Made by a program: the position numbers and the translations under genes. A DNA stretch of 64,000 bases from Reticulascus tulasneorum (taxonomy: Eukaryota; Ascomycota; Sordariomycetes; Glomerellales; Reticulascaceae), in the NCBI GenBank assembly GCA_001557505.1, contig LSAX01000001.1, positions 2,294,001 through 2,358,000 of the forward strand. Reading direction: 5' to 3'. Shown here piece after piece: positions 50,320-60,326 of this stretch. How positions within the stretch are numbered: position 1 is the first letter of the stretch; each line of letters starts with the position of its first letter. Under the pieces are notes generated by a model. It was not told the origin of the DNA and did not search any database. It saw only the letters and a list, made by a program, of their open reading frames with translations.

Positions 50320-50519
50320 TAGGAGTGACCACGAGTTCTGGTGAATTTGGGACGCTCGGGGTGCGTGCTGGGGGGAAAGCATGAATGATGACCAGCCCAC
50401 GTTCACAAAGTGATATCAGTCGGAGACAAGGGTTTGTGTGGTTTGGAAGAAGAAAGAATGACGAGGGCTTTGATTATGCTGGTGAGAAAGCTGATCAGCT
50501 CGTCCAGGTGCTGCTCATG

Positions 50520-50768
50520 GCCAGCCCGGACTGCGAACTGCCACCTGGCAAGTGGGTCGTAAAAACAGTGCCGCTTTGTCATCTGGATATTCAAGTTCGT
50601 ACTATACCTAGCTACTATTCATGGGAATATTGGAATGAAAATATTAGTGAGTATATAGCAATGATTAGAATATTTGATAACTTACACAACTTTCATTCGC
50701 GTACTCTCCAAAGGGAGAGTTACCTGCAACTGGCGAAAACCCACTTGCCAGCCCAGACTGCGAACTGC
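50520..50768. repeat. AT-rich insert bounded by inverted and direct repeats
   Basis: A 22-bp direct repeat occurs at 50520-50541 and 50747-50768 with one mismatch, giving a period of 227 bp. Just inside it a perfect 13-bp inverted repeat lies at 50545-50557 and 50739-50751. The interior is distinctly AT-rich (about 50595-50695). A further hairpin with a 7-bp stem (ACTCTCC/GGAGAGT) is at 50703-50720. The layout resembles a small non-autonomous element or the remnant of a local duplication. There is no coding capacity. Confidence 0.55.
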
Positions 50769-51330
50769 AAGGTACCGGAGGGTGCAGGGAGTGGCTGTGC
50801 GGCTCTGGTTCCGGTTAGAGGGCGAGGGGGAGTCTGTTGCACAACTTGTGGCATGAGGGTGGCGTTGGAGAGGGGACGAGCTTAAAGCTGAGGGTTTTAT
50901 CGATATTATGTCTACATATGCACAGAGTAGTGCGGGCATAGATCGGTGCTAGCCACGGGCTGGGCTGTGATGGGACGCTAAAGGAAGAGGGAAAAGGATA
51001 GGATCCTCGGGTACCGGAGCGTGGGATAGGAAGGGAAGTGTGTGTGAGCAGGAGACAGAATGGGACAGAGATGGGATGGGCGAAACTGAACAGTCGCGAC
51101 AGTCAAGACAGGGACGGCATTGACGACTGGTGAGGATTTGGGTGATCTGCGGAACTGGCGAGGTTGATCGGTTGATAAGGTGCCCGTTCTTGGCTGTGAG
51201 GTGGAATCTGCAGAGGTACATGGGCAGAATCTGGAATTCAAGGCAGAGGGAGAGAGCGAGAGATGTCTCTCTTCCATCTCCATTGTCCGGACTCTAGTCT
51301 AGTGTATGTGTCTGGATACTTTGTTGGTGG

Positions 51331-51356
51331 TGGTGATGGTGATGGTGATGGTGATG
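51331..51356. repeat. GGTGAT hexanucleotide repeat
   Basis: About four GGTGAT units followed by GCT and CTC triplets. It is intergenic and a simple repeat. Confidence 0.75.
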
Positions 51357-52865
51357 CTGCTGCTCCTCCTTGTATGCCCGTGCGGTACCGACTCCCACTG
51401 ATCTGGAAACGGGATTTGTGTCTCTGCCGTCTTGCGAGCCATTTATCGTCTCGGCCAACATTTCATCATACTACTGGCTCTTTGTATGTAACAGATCTGC
51501 TCTCTGCAAGCAAGCATCCATCCTAACTTCTGACATGCGTGGCCCTGGAAGACTGGGGCACAACTGATGAATTGCGTGCAATGCAACTTTTCTGCAGAGA
51601 GAGAGTGTGTGTTTTTTGCTGATGACTTACATGGAGGCCTAGGCCACTCTGGGAAGCGAAAAGAAGAAGTTGCTTCTGGTGCCCGTTTCAGAGTCGACCA
51701 GGGGTGGCTTGCTATTTTCAGGGCGGCTCCCCCCCCTCTCAGCGTATGGCGGTCGCTAAAACCGATGGCAGAGGCCGGCAGCCAACCATTCCCTTAAAGA
51801 TCGCCATCCATCCCGGTCCCATGCCCTGACTAGGCCTCATCGGGCTAGAGCAGCTATGGCCCTTCCATGACTACAACCCCTATTCATTGGAATCTGAGAC
51901 TTCACCACTTGTCGCAGAAAGTCGGAGGACGGTCCAGAATGGCAATTGTCGCCCCCCCTCCCTTCTCTGCCCCTCCAGGGCTCGTCTCTTCTCCTCCACC
52001 CAATCCACCGGTGGAGTCGACTTTACCCCTCGACGACATGCCATCCAGGGGTCCCGTCCCTTTGTTCGCGCTGCTGCTTCGCTCGCTGGCTGAGCCGGAC
52101 AGCCGCACCATTGCTGTCTCGGTGGCAACGCCGTCGGGTGCTTGTGCAAGGGTCCCTCTACTGGCTCTCGACGCACTGCTGTACCCGAGCATGGATGTGC
52201 GTGGGGCGTACCAGAATATATCCCCAGACACACACACACACACCACACACGACGCCTTAGCCAGGGACTATCCTCGCCTTGAGAACAGACGACGGGCGAA
52301 GGCCAAGGGAGCGCCCTCTTGCTACCGGTGGTCCAGGACTGCTCGTCGTTCCACTCCACCAACCAGGGATCGTCATCGCTTCCCAGCTTCTTCTTCCTCT
52401 GTCTTGCCCCCTCCGTGCTAGTCGTAGTCGTAGAGTGTCTCCTCTCCTGCTACCACCCACCCCGTCCAGCACGCTCACTCCCACATACTGACGTGCATTC
52501 AGTATCGTCACCCTCGTTTTTCTTCGTTCGTTTCATATACCCGCCGTGGCCTCTTTTGTGCTTTGTTCTTCCCACTACACCCCCCCTTCCCTTCTTCTCT
52601 TCTTCTTCCTCTCCCGTTCGTTCATCGATCACCTCGTTGTTCGACCTGACCCGAACTCGGTTCCCTAGAACGGCCAGACAGAGAGAAGAGAGAGACCACG
52701 ATATTCAACTGCTACAGGCAACTTGTTGCCTCTTTCCATTCGTTCCAGGTTGATCCTCGGCCATCTTGCTTTTTTCTTCGACTTTTGGGGCTCCCGCGCT
52801 TCGTTATTCTGCGCATTCACCCTTTTCGACGTGTACTTCCCCAGCGGCTCTTGATCGAGTACCCC

Positions 52866-52889
52866 ATGAACGTCTTCGACCTTTCTTAA
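52866..52889 (+). promoter_or_regulatory. Seven-codon upstream ORF before the TRP-like gene
   Basis: An ATG at 52866 opens a seven-codon frame (MNVFDLS) ending with TAA at 52889, 250 nt before the main start at 53140. By eye it is the only ATG in the C/T-rich leader-like stretch after about 52.5 kb. If transcribed it would be met first by scanning ribosomes. The transcript start is unknown. Confidence 0.35.
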
Positions 52890-53139
52890 AAGCAACTTTC
52901 CTCACTGAAATCCCAGAGGGATCAGCTCGATTTCGACAATCGAACGACTTTTACACCAAATCAACAAACAGGGTTTACTTCGTATCGGAGGATATCTGGG
53001 ACACTAGGGTATAGAAGATATTGGAAAAGGAGCACCAACGGCTCGAAAGAGTGGAGTTGGATAAAAGGACTAGACTCGATACCCCCGACAGACGACGACG
53101 ATCAACGAATTTCTTAGCAATCACCCCAGCTTTTCGGAA

Positions 53140-55672
53140 ATGGCTCGAAGCAGCCCGAGATGGGGCATAAGGCGGTTGGCGGTGGTGGCGGTGGTGGCGA
53201 CGGCGTTCGCTAGTGGTGTGCTTGGTGATGACATCCTACAGACCATTGGCTTCAACAACTGCGGCAATGGATCGGCCGTCTCGGTCCAAAAGGTGGAGAT
53301 CCGGTACAATAACGACAACAAGACGGTGACGTTTGATGTCGCGGGCACAAGTCAAAGGACCCAGAATGTGACCGCCGTGCTGAGCGTCACGGCTTACGGA
53401 ACGCCCATTTACTCCAACGAATTCAACCCCTGCGACCCGAAGACGTTTGTGACCCAATTGTGTCCAGGTATGTTGCAGTGACCGATTGGACTGTTTTGAG
53501 GATTGCTAGGCTAACGTTGCTTCAGTACCTGCGGGATCATTCAGCGCGCGAGGACAGCAGGAGATTCCCGCCGAATATGCCAGTCTGGTCCCTGCGATTG
53601 CCTTCCAGGTCCCCGATATTGCTGCCATGGCGACGCTGCAGCTCAAAGCTGTAGGCTCGAATGAAAGCATAGCTTGCATCCAGTCCCAAGTGACCAACGG
53701 CAAGACGGCAAACGTACCGGCGGTGTCCTACGTCGCTGCTGGCATTGCCGGCGTGGCCCTGGTCCTTACTGGTGCCTCGGCTGCCGGTGCTGCCTTTGCT
53801 GGTGGAAGCGCTGCACTCGGTGGTGGTGGTGCGGGATCCAGCGGCGGTGGAGCCGGAACAATCAGCCCCAGCTTTACGGAGGTCCTTGGATGGTTCCAGG
53901 GAATGGCGATGAATGGCATGCTTTCGGTCAACTACCCGCCGATCTACCGGAGCTTCACCAAGAACTTCGGTTTCTCGACCGGTCTTATCCCGTGGACCCA
54001 GTTGCAGGTGTCGATCGACGGCTTCCGTGCCATGACAGGTGGCGACCTCTCCAAGGATGGAGTGGAGAGACTCAAGAACACGACCCTTGTCTTCCCTGAC
54101 GGATCCAGCGTCCCGGGTGGCAGCGGCCTGCTAAAGGCCAAAAGGGCCTTTGAGTCTCTCTCGCTGCTCGCCAGACAGATCGAAACCAGTGTCAACAACA
54201 CTGATAACGGTGCAGCAGGCATTGACTCTGGCGACTCCGGTGAGTCGCCAGCCGGCATTCAGCAAACAGTCGAGGGTATCCAGGCGTACGTGCAGCAACT
54301 CAGTGTGCCCCAGTCCAACACCTTCATGACAGTCTTGCTCGTCGTGGCCATTGTCATTGCCGCCATTGCCGTTTCAATTCTGCTCGTCAAGGTCGTCCTC
54401 GAGTTTTGGGCTCTGTTTGGCAACTTCCCTAAGGGACTTGCCGGCTTCCGCAAGCACTACTGGGGCTCCATTGCTCGTGCCATCACCTCGCTGATTCTCC
54501 TTCTTTACGGCATCTGGGTGCTGTACTGCATCTTCCAGTTCACGCACGGCGATTCATGGGCGGCCAAGACGCTGGCTGGCGTGACACTCTTCATCTTCAC
54601 AGCCATTCTCGCCTTCTTCTCCTGGAAGATCTGGCATACGGCCCGCAAGCTGAAGAAGGCTGAGGGCGATACCAGCGGCCTGTACGAAGACAAAAGCATC
54701 TGGGTCAAGTACAGCATTTTCTACGATGCGTACAAGAAGAATTACTGGTGGGTATTCGTTCCCACCATCGTGTACATGTTCGCCAAGGGCGCTGTTCTAG
54801 CTGCCGGTGATGGACACGGCCTCTTCCAGACGGTCGGCCAGCTGGCTATTGAGAGCGTGATGCTGATCCTCCTGCTATGGAGCCGGCCCTACGAGCGCAA
54901 ATCCGGCAACGTGATCAACATTGTTATCCAGGTCGTACGTGTGCTCTCCGTTGTATGCATCCTCGTCTTTGTCGAGCAATTTGGCATCGCCCAAACAACA
55001 CAGACCATCACCGGCGTTGTCCTCATTGCCGTGCAATCCGCCTTGACTGGTGTCCTTGCAATCTTGATCATTTGGAATGCCATCAATGCCTGCTGCAAGG
55101 AGAACCCGCACCGCAAGCGTAGAAAGGAGATGGGTAAGTCTACTCCTGATACTTCAACCACTAGCAAGCCTCAAGACACTGACAACTCTACAGAGAAGCT
55201 TCAGCGCGATATGGACAACCTCACCCCCCTTGATGCCCGCAACTCCCTCCTCATGGACCGCCCCAAGTCAAGCAACATGTCCACCACCTTCTCCTTGTCC
55301 ACACTCGGCGTCTCCCATGAGAAGAAGGGCTCTGTTGACTCCACCGGCTCTGACCGTTATCTCGGCCACGAGCAACAGTACTCCAACACCGGAGCTCAGG
55401 CCGTCTACAACAGCCCTTACCGGCCCATAACGCCGGCCACGCCGCTACCGCATCCCAACCAAAGCCGAGAAAATCTGGTCCTCGGCGCCGCGCCAATTGG
55501 CGCGGAGCGCAAGCCTACGCTTCCCAGCGTGGGAGGATACGGCGACTATAACCAACCTGCGTATGGCAATAACACTGGAAACGCCAATGGAAACGGGTAT
55601 GGAAACTACGCCCAGGGGTATAGCGCCGGTGGCTTCAACCAGTATCTGCCTGCGTCGAGGACCCGGTACTAG
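53140..55672 (+). CDS. TRP-like/flavin-carrier (FLC) family membrane protein, 804 aa, three exons
   Basis: The exons are 53140-53467, 53526-55133 and 55194-55672; the introns are 58 and 60 nt. A signal peptide (about residues 1-29, ending FASGVLG) leads into an ML-like lumenal domain with paired Cys (FNNCGNG, NEFNPCDPKTF). A Gly/Ala-rich hydrophobic stretch follows, then the marker segment FTEVLGWFQGMAMNGMLSVN. A multi-span TRP domain makes up the rest, for example VLLVVAIVIAAIAVSILLV, LYGIWVLYCIFQF and YWWVFVPTIVYMFAKGAVL. The cytosolic tail carries KRRKEMEKLQRDMDNLTPLD and is Ser/Pro/Tyr-rich. Yeast Flc proteins act in ER FAD transport, calcium handling and wall integrity; other relatives are TRP channels. 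The exact cargo here is unknown. Intron 2 is in frame and stop-free, so a retained form would carry 20 extra residues. Confidence 0.9.
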
Positions 55673-56065
55673 GTCAGCTGAGGGGATGTGTATGTCTAGT
55701 GTGGCCGGATCGAGCCGATCCGTGTATTTGTTTCCCTTTTCTTTGGTTTCTGATATATACCTTATTTACCGTCGTGATGAAGCAAAGCCACTATGGGCTG
55801 CGTTGTACAAACAATCGGGGGACGTTACCACGTGGTATGAGCTGGAAGGGAGTGGCGGGCGGTGTGAACATACCGTGCACGATGGGATGCGATATATACA
55901 CTTATGTCTGATTAGTAGACAGAAATGAAATGAATAATTATCACTACCTGTTTCCCTAGATATGATAAAAAGAGAACGATTGCTCTGCCAGTGCTGTACT
56001 CCTTTGCTTTTAGATCAAGTGGTATCCTGAATATTGCCGCAACTGTCCAAATATAGATTGGATGG
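55673..56065. other. Convergent 3' intergenic region
   Basis: This 393-bp gap lies between the stop of the TRP-like gene (+) and that of the RNA ligase (-). It is AT-richer than the coding sequence on either side and must hold both polyadenylation regions. No other feature is seen. Confidence 0.6.
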
Positions 56066-57205
56066 CTACTCGCCATGTTTTAGTAGGTATGAGTTGGAAA
56101 TCGCCTTGAAGCTGAATTCCCCATCCTCGTGCTTCAGCACGATCCCCTCCCGCTTCTTCCCGTTGATGCCCTTCCCCTCCGCCCTCTCCAGCAGCTCCTT
56201 CACGCCCCCAGCTATCTCGGAGAGCTTGCGGTACCCGTGCACCGGCACGTGTTTGATGCCGAGATCAACGGCCCACTGCTCCGTCTCCCTGGGCGAGAGA
56301 TGCTTCTGCGCATCGATGTCCCACACGCCGAAGAGGAAGAAGTCGAGGAAGCCCTTGGGGAAGCCCTCGAAGTTGCTCTGGATGGAGCTGCCGCACAGCT
56401 CTCCCTGGATGGCCAGGCTGCGGTTCACCTTGTCGAGCTTCTCGGGGAGGCCGAGCTGGTTGGCGACTTTCCAGAACTGGTTGCCGTTGCGCTCGACGAG
56501 GTCCCTGTTGCGCGAGCAGACGCCGACGCGGCCGTTGGGCTGGTCGGCCGCCTTGCCGCCCGTGCTGCTCAGGGGCGGGAGGAAGGGGTGGTATCTGCTG
56601 TCTTTGGGGACGAAGTAGACGGTCATGGAGGAGCCGTCCATCTTGGTGGTCTCCTGGAAGACCTTGTCCTTCCAGTCTGGGAGCTTCTTGCTGAGGTTCT
56701 GAGCCCGTTCCTGGTCCGTCTTCTCGACGAAGTCGGGCAGTGGGCCGAGGAACTGCTCTTGGCCGGGGACTTCGGCCACCGCGCCGACGTTTTCGTACTT
56801 CTTTACACCGAGGGCCTCCTCAAACGACAGAGCCATGATCGCCTCCTCGCCCGATTCCTTCCCGTGGTCCGCCACCAGCATGTCCAGCGGGGCGGTGACC
56901 TCGGGGAACTTCGCCAGGGGCATGAGCAGGCCCTGCGACAGCTGGCCGCGCATTTTCTGCGTCTTGACGCGGAACCCCGTGCTGCCCTCCCACACGACGA
57001 AGTTCTTTTCCAGGAAGGCCCACCGCTCGTCGCTTCCCGGGAGGAAGCTGTCGATCTCGAAGAAGAGGCCCAGGTCGCCCTCGGCGAAGTCGTCGATGCC
57101 TACCACGCACGACCAGCCGCCCACCTCCGCGACCTTGATCTTGTCCGCGTTGGGGATGGGCCGGATCGTCGAGACGCGCCGGACGGTTACCAGTTTTCGA
57201 GGCAT
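56066..57205 (-). CDS. RNA ligase of the DraRnl (Rnl5) type, 379 aa, single exon
   Basis: The protein has the order typical of the Deinococcus radiodurans RNA ligase family. An N-terminal OB-like domain (about residues 1-90, MPRKLVTVRRVSTIRPIPNA to KTQKMRGQLSQGLLMPL) is followed by a nucleotidyltransferase domain. Motif I is TKMDGSSMT with the presumed AMP-accepting Lys at about residue 188. Motif III lies around RVGVCSRNRDL, motif IIIa around FFLFGVWDID, motif IV is KREGIVLKHEDG and motif V is FSFKAISNSYLLKH. Enzymes with this set seal 3'-OH/5'-phosphate RNA ends using ATP. The substrate in fungi is not settled; RNA repair is an inference. It diverges from the methylesterase gene. The ATG at 57205 gives the full OB domain, and all motifs appear intact. 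Confidence 0.85.
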   Translation of the reverse strand: MPRKLVTVRRVSTIRPIPNADKIKVAEVGGWSCVVGIDDFAEGDLGLFFEIDSFLPGSDERWAFLEKNFVVWEGSTGFRVKTQKMRGQLSQGLLMPLAKFPEVTAPLDMLVADHGKESGEEAIMALSFEEALGVKKYENVGAVAEVPGQEQFLGPLPDFVEKTDQERAQNLSKKLPDWKDKVFQETTKMDGSSMTVYFVPKDSRYHPFLPPLSSTGGKAADQPNGRVGVCSRNRDLVERNGNQFWKVANQLGLPEKLDKVNRSLAIQGELCGSSIQSNFEGFPKGFLDFFLFGVWDIDAQKHLSPRETEQWAVDLGIKHVPVHGYRKLSEIAGGVKELLERAEGKGINGKKREGIVLKHEDGEFSFKAISNSYLLKHGE

Positions 57206-58335
57206 GGTGAGCGTGTGAGCGTGTGTGTGTATGTGTGTGTCTCTCTCGCTCTGCAGCCGGAGGCGGAAGGACAGGACGGGCGTTGTGAGTCACGATTTGA
57301 AGAGTGAATTGAAAACAGGAAAGAGGAAGGAAGCTGAGGTCAAGAAAAGGTGGTTTATAAGGGCTGTTCACCTCTTGTGATAGATGGTGCGAAGCCTTGA
57401 TCTTACGTGACTCACCAGTCCTACGCCTCCACCATCTGCCAGGGCTGAGCCACGATTTGCGAGATGTGAGGTTTCTTGAGGCCAATACCCAGGATCAGGA
57501 CACCCCTGGCTATCTATTTAATGCTTGCTTGCTTGCTACCGTCTGAGACCAACAGGGAATTCACTTGTCTGGACACCATGGAGGGAAGCTTCATGCAGCA
57601 GATTGATTCCAACATAGCAGGCGCCCGCGCTGCGAACCTTCCCCTTGCCAGCTCAGGAAAGCCATCAAGCGCTTACACTTGTGAAGGTTCGACCGGCTTG
57701 GGGGGAAGAAAGAGAGTGTCGAGTGGCTAATTCGCCTTGCTCGCAACGGTTGTCGAATTAAAGCATTGCTGACTGTGTTGCGGCTAGTGATGATTCTTAT
57801 TATTAGCCTCTGGGTTGGTAAGTGTCGCTTGGGGGGTTGATAATGACTGATACCTTAGTTGTGGACCAAAGCCTCTAGGTTTCAGGGGTCCAGGGCACAG
57901 TGTATCTGCTATCTCACAGCCGTAAATAAATACTGTCTCCTTAGGCTGGGATCCACATCAGCGCACAGTGTGCCTGAGGTCCAAATGGACCGCCGGGATG
58001 AACAAGCCCCACGTCATAGGGTTGGCACTCTGGATTGTCTCGCAACCATCATCCAGGTCCAATATCAGTCGCAGAGTATTAGTCTCTGCAGGTAACACCC
58101 AGTGACTACTACTCCAGCACCACTGACTTTATTGCTTCCCGATATTTCTTGACCCTCTCCGATTATTGGTCATTTGCCCGCCAGTTCCTTTATCTTCCAG
58201 TTAGTCTTTGCTGAGTGAGCGGGAGGGCGGCGCCATCGCCCTGCAGCTGCAGGTACAATCCGGGCTGGGCCAACCTCCATGCAGTGAGACCCAAATGGCC
58301 TCGGTCCTCCCTCCACCACAAACCCAAACTCCACC
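57206..58335. other. Divergent promoter region between the RNA ligase and PPE1
   Basis: This 1.13-kb region has no supported coding frame. A GT-rich run flanks the RNA ligase start (57211-57240). A perfect TGACTCA lies at 57408-57414, about 200 bp upstream of the RNA ligase ATG. Such a 7-mer is expected by chance several times in the window, so no regulation is claimed. Confidence 0.55.
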
Positions 58336-59668
58336 ATGAGCGACCTCCAGAAAGCTTGGGCCAAGGCGAAACTCACCGCCATGCCCGAGCCCTTCGCCGA
58401 GGCGGACGAAGAGGGCGAGGATGACATGCTGGGCGAGCTGCCCGAGCACATTGACGACGGGGACTCGTCCTCGGCCTCGTCTGCCTCGTCCACCGGCACC
58501 ATCATCCCGTCTCCGAGCCAGAATCTGTTTGCTCGCCCCCAAGGGTAAGGTGGCTGTGCTGTTCCCTTAGTGTGACGGAGCCATGGGCTCCCGGTACTAT
58601 ACGAGGACTAACCGTCAACCAGAGTCTCGCGTGGCCGAACCCTGGAACAGATCCCCTGGACTACGTACTTTGAGCGGGAGCTGCTGCTTAATCTCGGCGG
58701 GGATGATGCGGCCGTCAAGTACCACGCCTATCTCACCTCGCCTGTCGACAAGGGGCCACTCTTCGTCATGCACCACGGCGCAGGTTCTTCGGGCCTCTCA
58801 TTCGCCGTGCTAGCTTCCGAGATACGGAAGCGCCTCCCGTCTGCTGGTATCCTGTCCCCAGATGCCCGGGGCCACGGCTCTACCGTCATCACCGACGGTA
58901 CGGAGCTGGACATGAACCTGGACACCCTGACTGATGACTTGTTTAACGTCATCCAGTTGACGAAGGCCCAGATGAACTGGCCGGCCCTGCCCCCTGTCGT
59001 CCTCATCGGGCATTCGCTGGGTGGAGCGGTTGTCACTAACCTGGCAAACACCGGAAAGCTTGGGAATTCATTGCTAGGATACGGGGTGTTGGACATAGTA
59101 GAGGGCTCCGCGATCGACGCTCTGCAGAGCATGCTGACCTACCTATCCACCAGGCCCAGCGGCTTCCCCACGCTGCAAGCCGGCATCGACTGGCACATTC
59201 GCTCACGGACAGTCCGTAATTCGGTCTCGGCGCGCACATCAGTTCCGGCGTTGCTCGTATTCAACGAGCACCCGGATCCATCACGGCCATGGAGATGGAG
59301 GACCGACCTGGCCGCAACCCAGCCGTTCTGGGAGGGCTGGTTCGTGGGGCTTAGCAAGAAGTTCCTCGAGTCTCGAGGCGGCAAGCTGCTGCTGCTGGCG
59401 GGGACGGATCGGCTGGATACCGAGCTGACGATCGGCCAAATGCAAGGTAGGAAGACATCGAATATACGAGCACGCGGCATCACTGATATGAGAATTTTTA
59501 GGGAAGTACGCGTTGCAGGTGTTTCCTGAAGCCGGCCATTTCGTCCACGAGGACTTGCCTGAGAAGACGGCTATAGCTGTTGTGGACTTCTACAGGAGGA
59601 ACGACAGGAGTGCGATGGTGCTGCCACCCAAGGTCTCGGATATGTTGAAGCAGGGGAAGAAAGTCTAG
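58336..59668 (+). CDS. PPE1: Protein phosphatase methylesterase 1 (PP2A methylesterase), 399 aa, three exons
   Basis: The enzyme removes the carboxyl-methyl group from the C-terminal Leu of the PP2A catalytic subunit and so tunes PP2A holoenzyme assembly. The exons are 58336-58544, 58623-59446 and 59502-59668; the introns are 78 nt (CTAAC branch) and 55 nt. It is an alpha/beta hydrolase. The oxyanion region is FVMHHGAGSSGLSFA, followed by SPDARGHGST and the nucleophile elbow GHSLGGAV with Ser201. The presumed acid Asp227 lies in GVLDIVEGSA, a family-specific segment also present in human PME-1. The catalytic His357 is in EAGHFVHEDLP. The N-terminus is acidic and Ser-rich (residues 20-60), as in other fungal members. 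All triad residues are present. It converges with the MoCo-sulfurase-like gene. Confidence 0.93.
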
Positions 59669-60326
59669 ACCCAAGATACATATACTAGCCTGTGCCAAAT
59701 GAAATAATCCTCGTGCTCCCCACACAGGAGTGCATCTTGATCTCTAGGGATCCTTTTCTACTGGGAGTCGTTACCCACCATTGCTCATATTTCACAGCAG
59801 AAGAATTTGTACGTCGCATCCCAACCATGTATCCTCTTACCTAGTCCATCCCAATAGCCTCGAAAACTATCACCTGAGAACAAGCGTATCATTCAGATTT
59901 CTGTCTTGTTCAGTTGGTGCGTTAGTTTAGCTACTCCTGAGCGTCATTCAGCACCTAGAAAGGCTGCGCACTGTGACAGGCCAGAGAGATCGACGAAGTA
60001 GTAGTTTTTCGGTGTTTCCATTGTCTCAAAGCTATCATCTATGATACTTTAATATTTGGCATGGAAATTGCCTTATATCCAAGATTCCCGCCTCCAAGCG
60101 CCTTGTAGCCCCAAATCCAAATCCCAATCCCAATCCCAGCAAAACATCAATCTTCCGGTTGCCTCCCACGGAACCGGTTTGTTTTTTTCCCCTTAGAAAC
60201 ACAACACCAACAAACTTGCCTCTCTGGGGCCGACCTACTGTATAGCAAAATATGTTGCTAATCGGCCGCGGGCATCTGTGTATGCACCGTAACACCTCGA
60301 AAAACGAATGCCGCTCCTTCTATCCT
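59669..60326. other. Convergent 3' intergenic region with CCCAAT repeat
   Basis: This 658-bp gap lies between the stop codons of PPE1 (+) and the MoCo-sulfurase-like gene (-). It holds about three and a half CCCAAT units at 60120-60141. No coding frame is supported. Confidence 0.6.
60120..60141. repeat. CCCAAT hexanucleotide repeat
   Basis: Three to four tandem CCCAAT-type units, in the convergent 3' spacer. Although each unit contains CCAAT, the place between two gene ends argues against a promoter role. Confidence 0.7.

Larger units (their letters stand above)
48928..53139. other. Intergenic tract with a small repeat-bounded element
   Basis: No gene is supported in these 4.2 kb between two plus-strand genes. 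It contains the repeat-bounded AT-rich element at 50520-50768, a GTGC microsatellite and a GGTGAT microsatellite. From about 52.4 kb a C/T-rich promoter and leader precede the TRP-like gene. Frames of 166 codons at 50385-50885 and 184 codons at 51867-52421 have no recognisable content and are not called. Confidence 0.55.

Noticed and set aside
51867..52421. 184-codon plus-strand frame
   Set aside because: It is Pro/Ser/Arg-rich and crosses a CACA microsatellite. It lies in the C/T-rich upstream region of the TRP-like gene.
56129..57307. 392-codon plus-strand frame opposite the RNA ligase
   Set aside because: It is an antisense shadow of a GC-rich gene, low in complexity (Leu/Glu/Asp/Arg/Val-rich). 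The minus strand carries the complete ligase motif set.
57408..57414. TGACTCA upstream of the RNA ligase as a CPC1 target site
   Set aside because: The 7-mer is expected several times by chance in the window, and RNA ligase is not a known amino-acid-control target.
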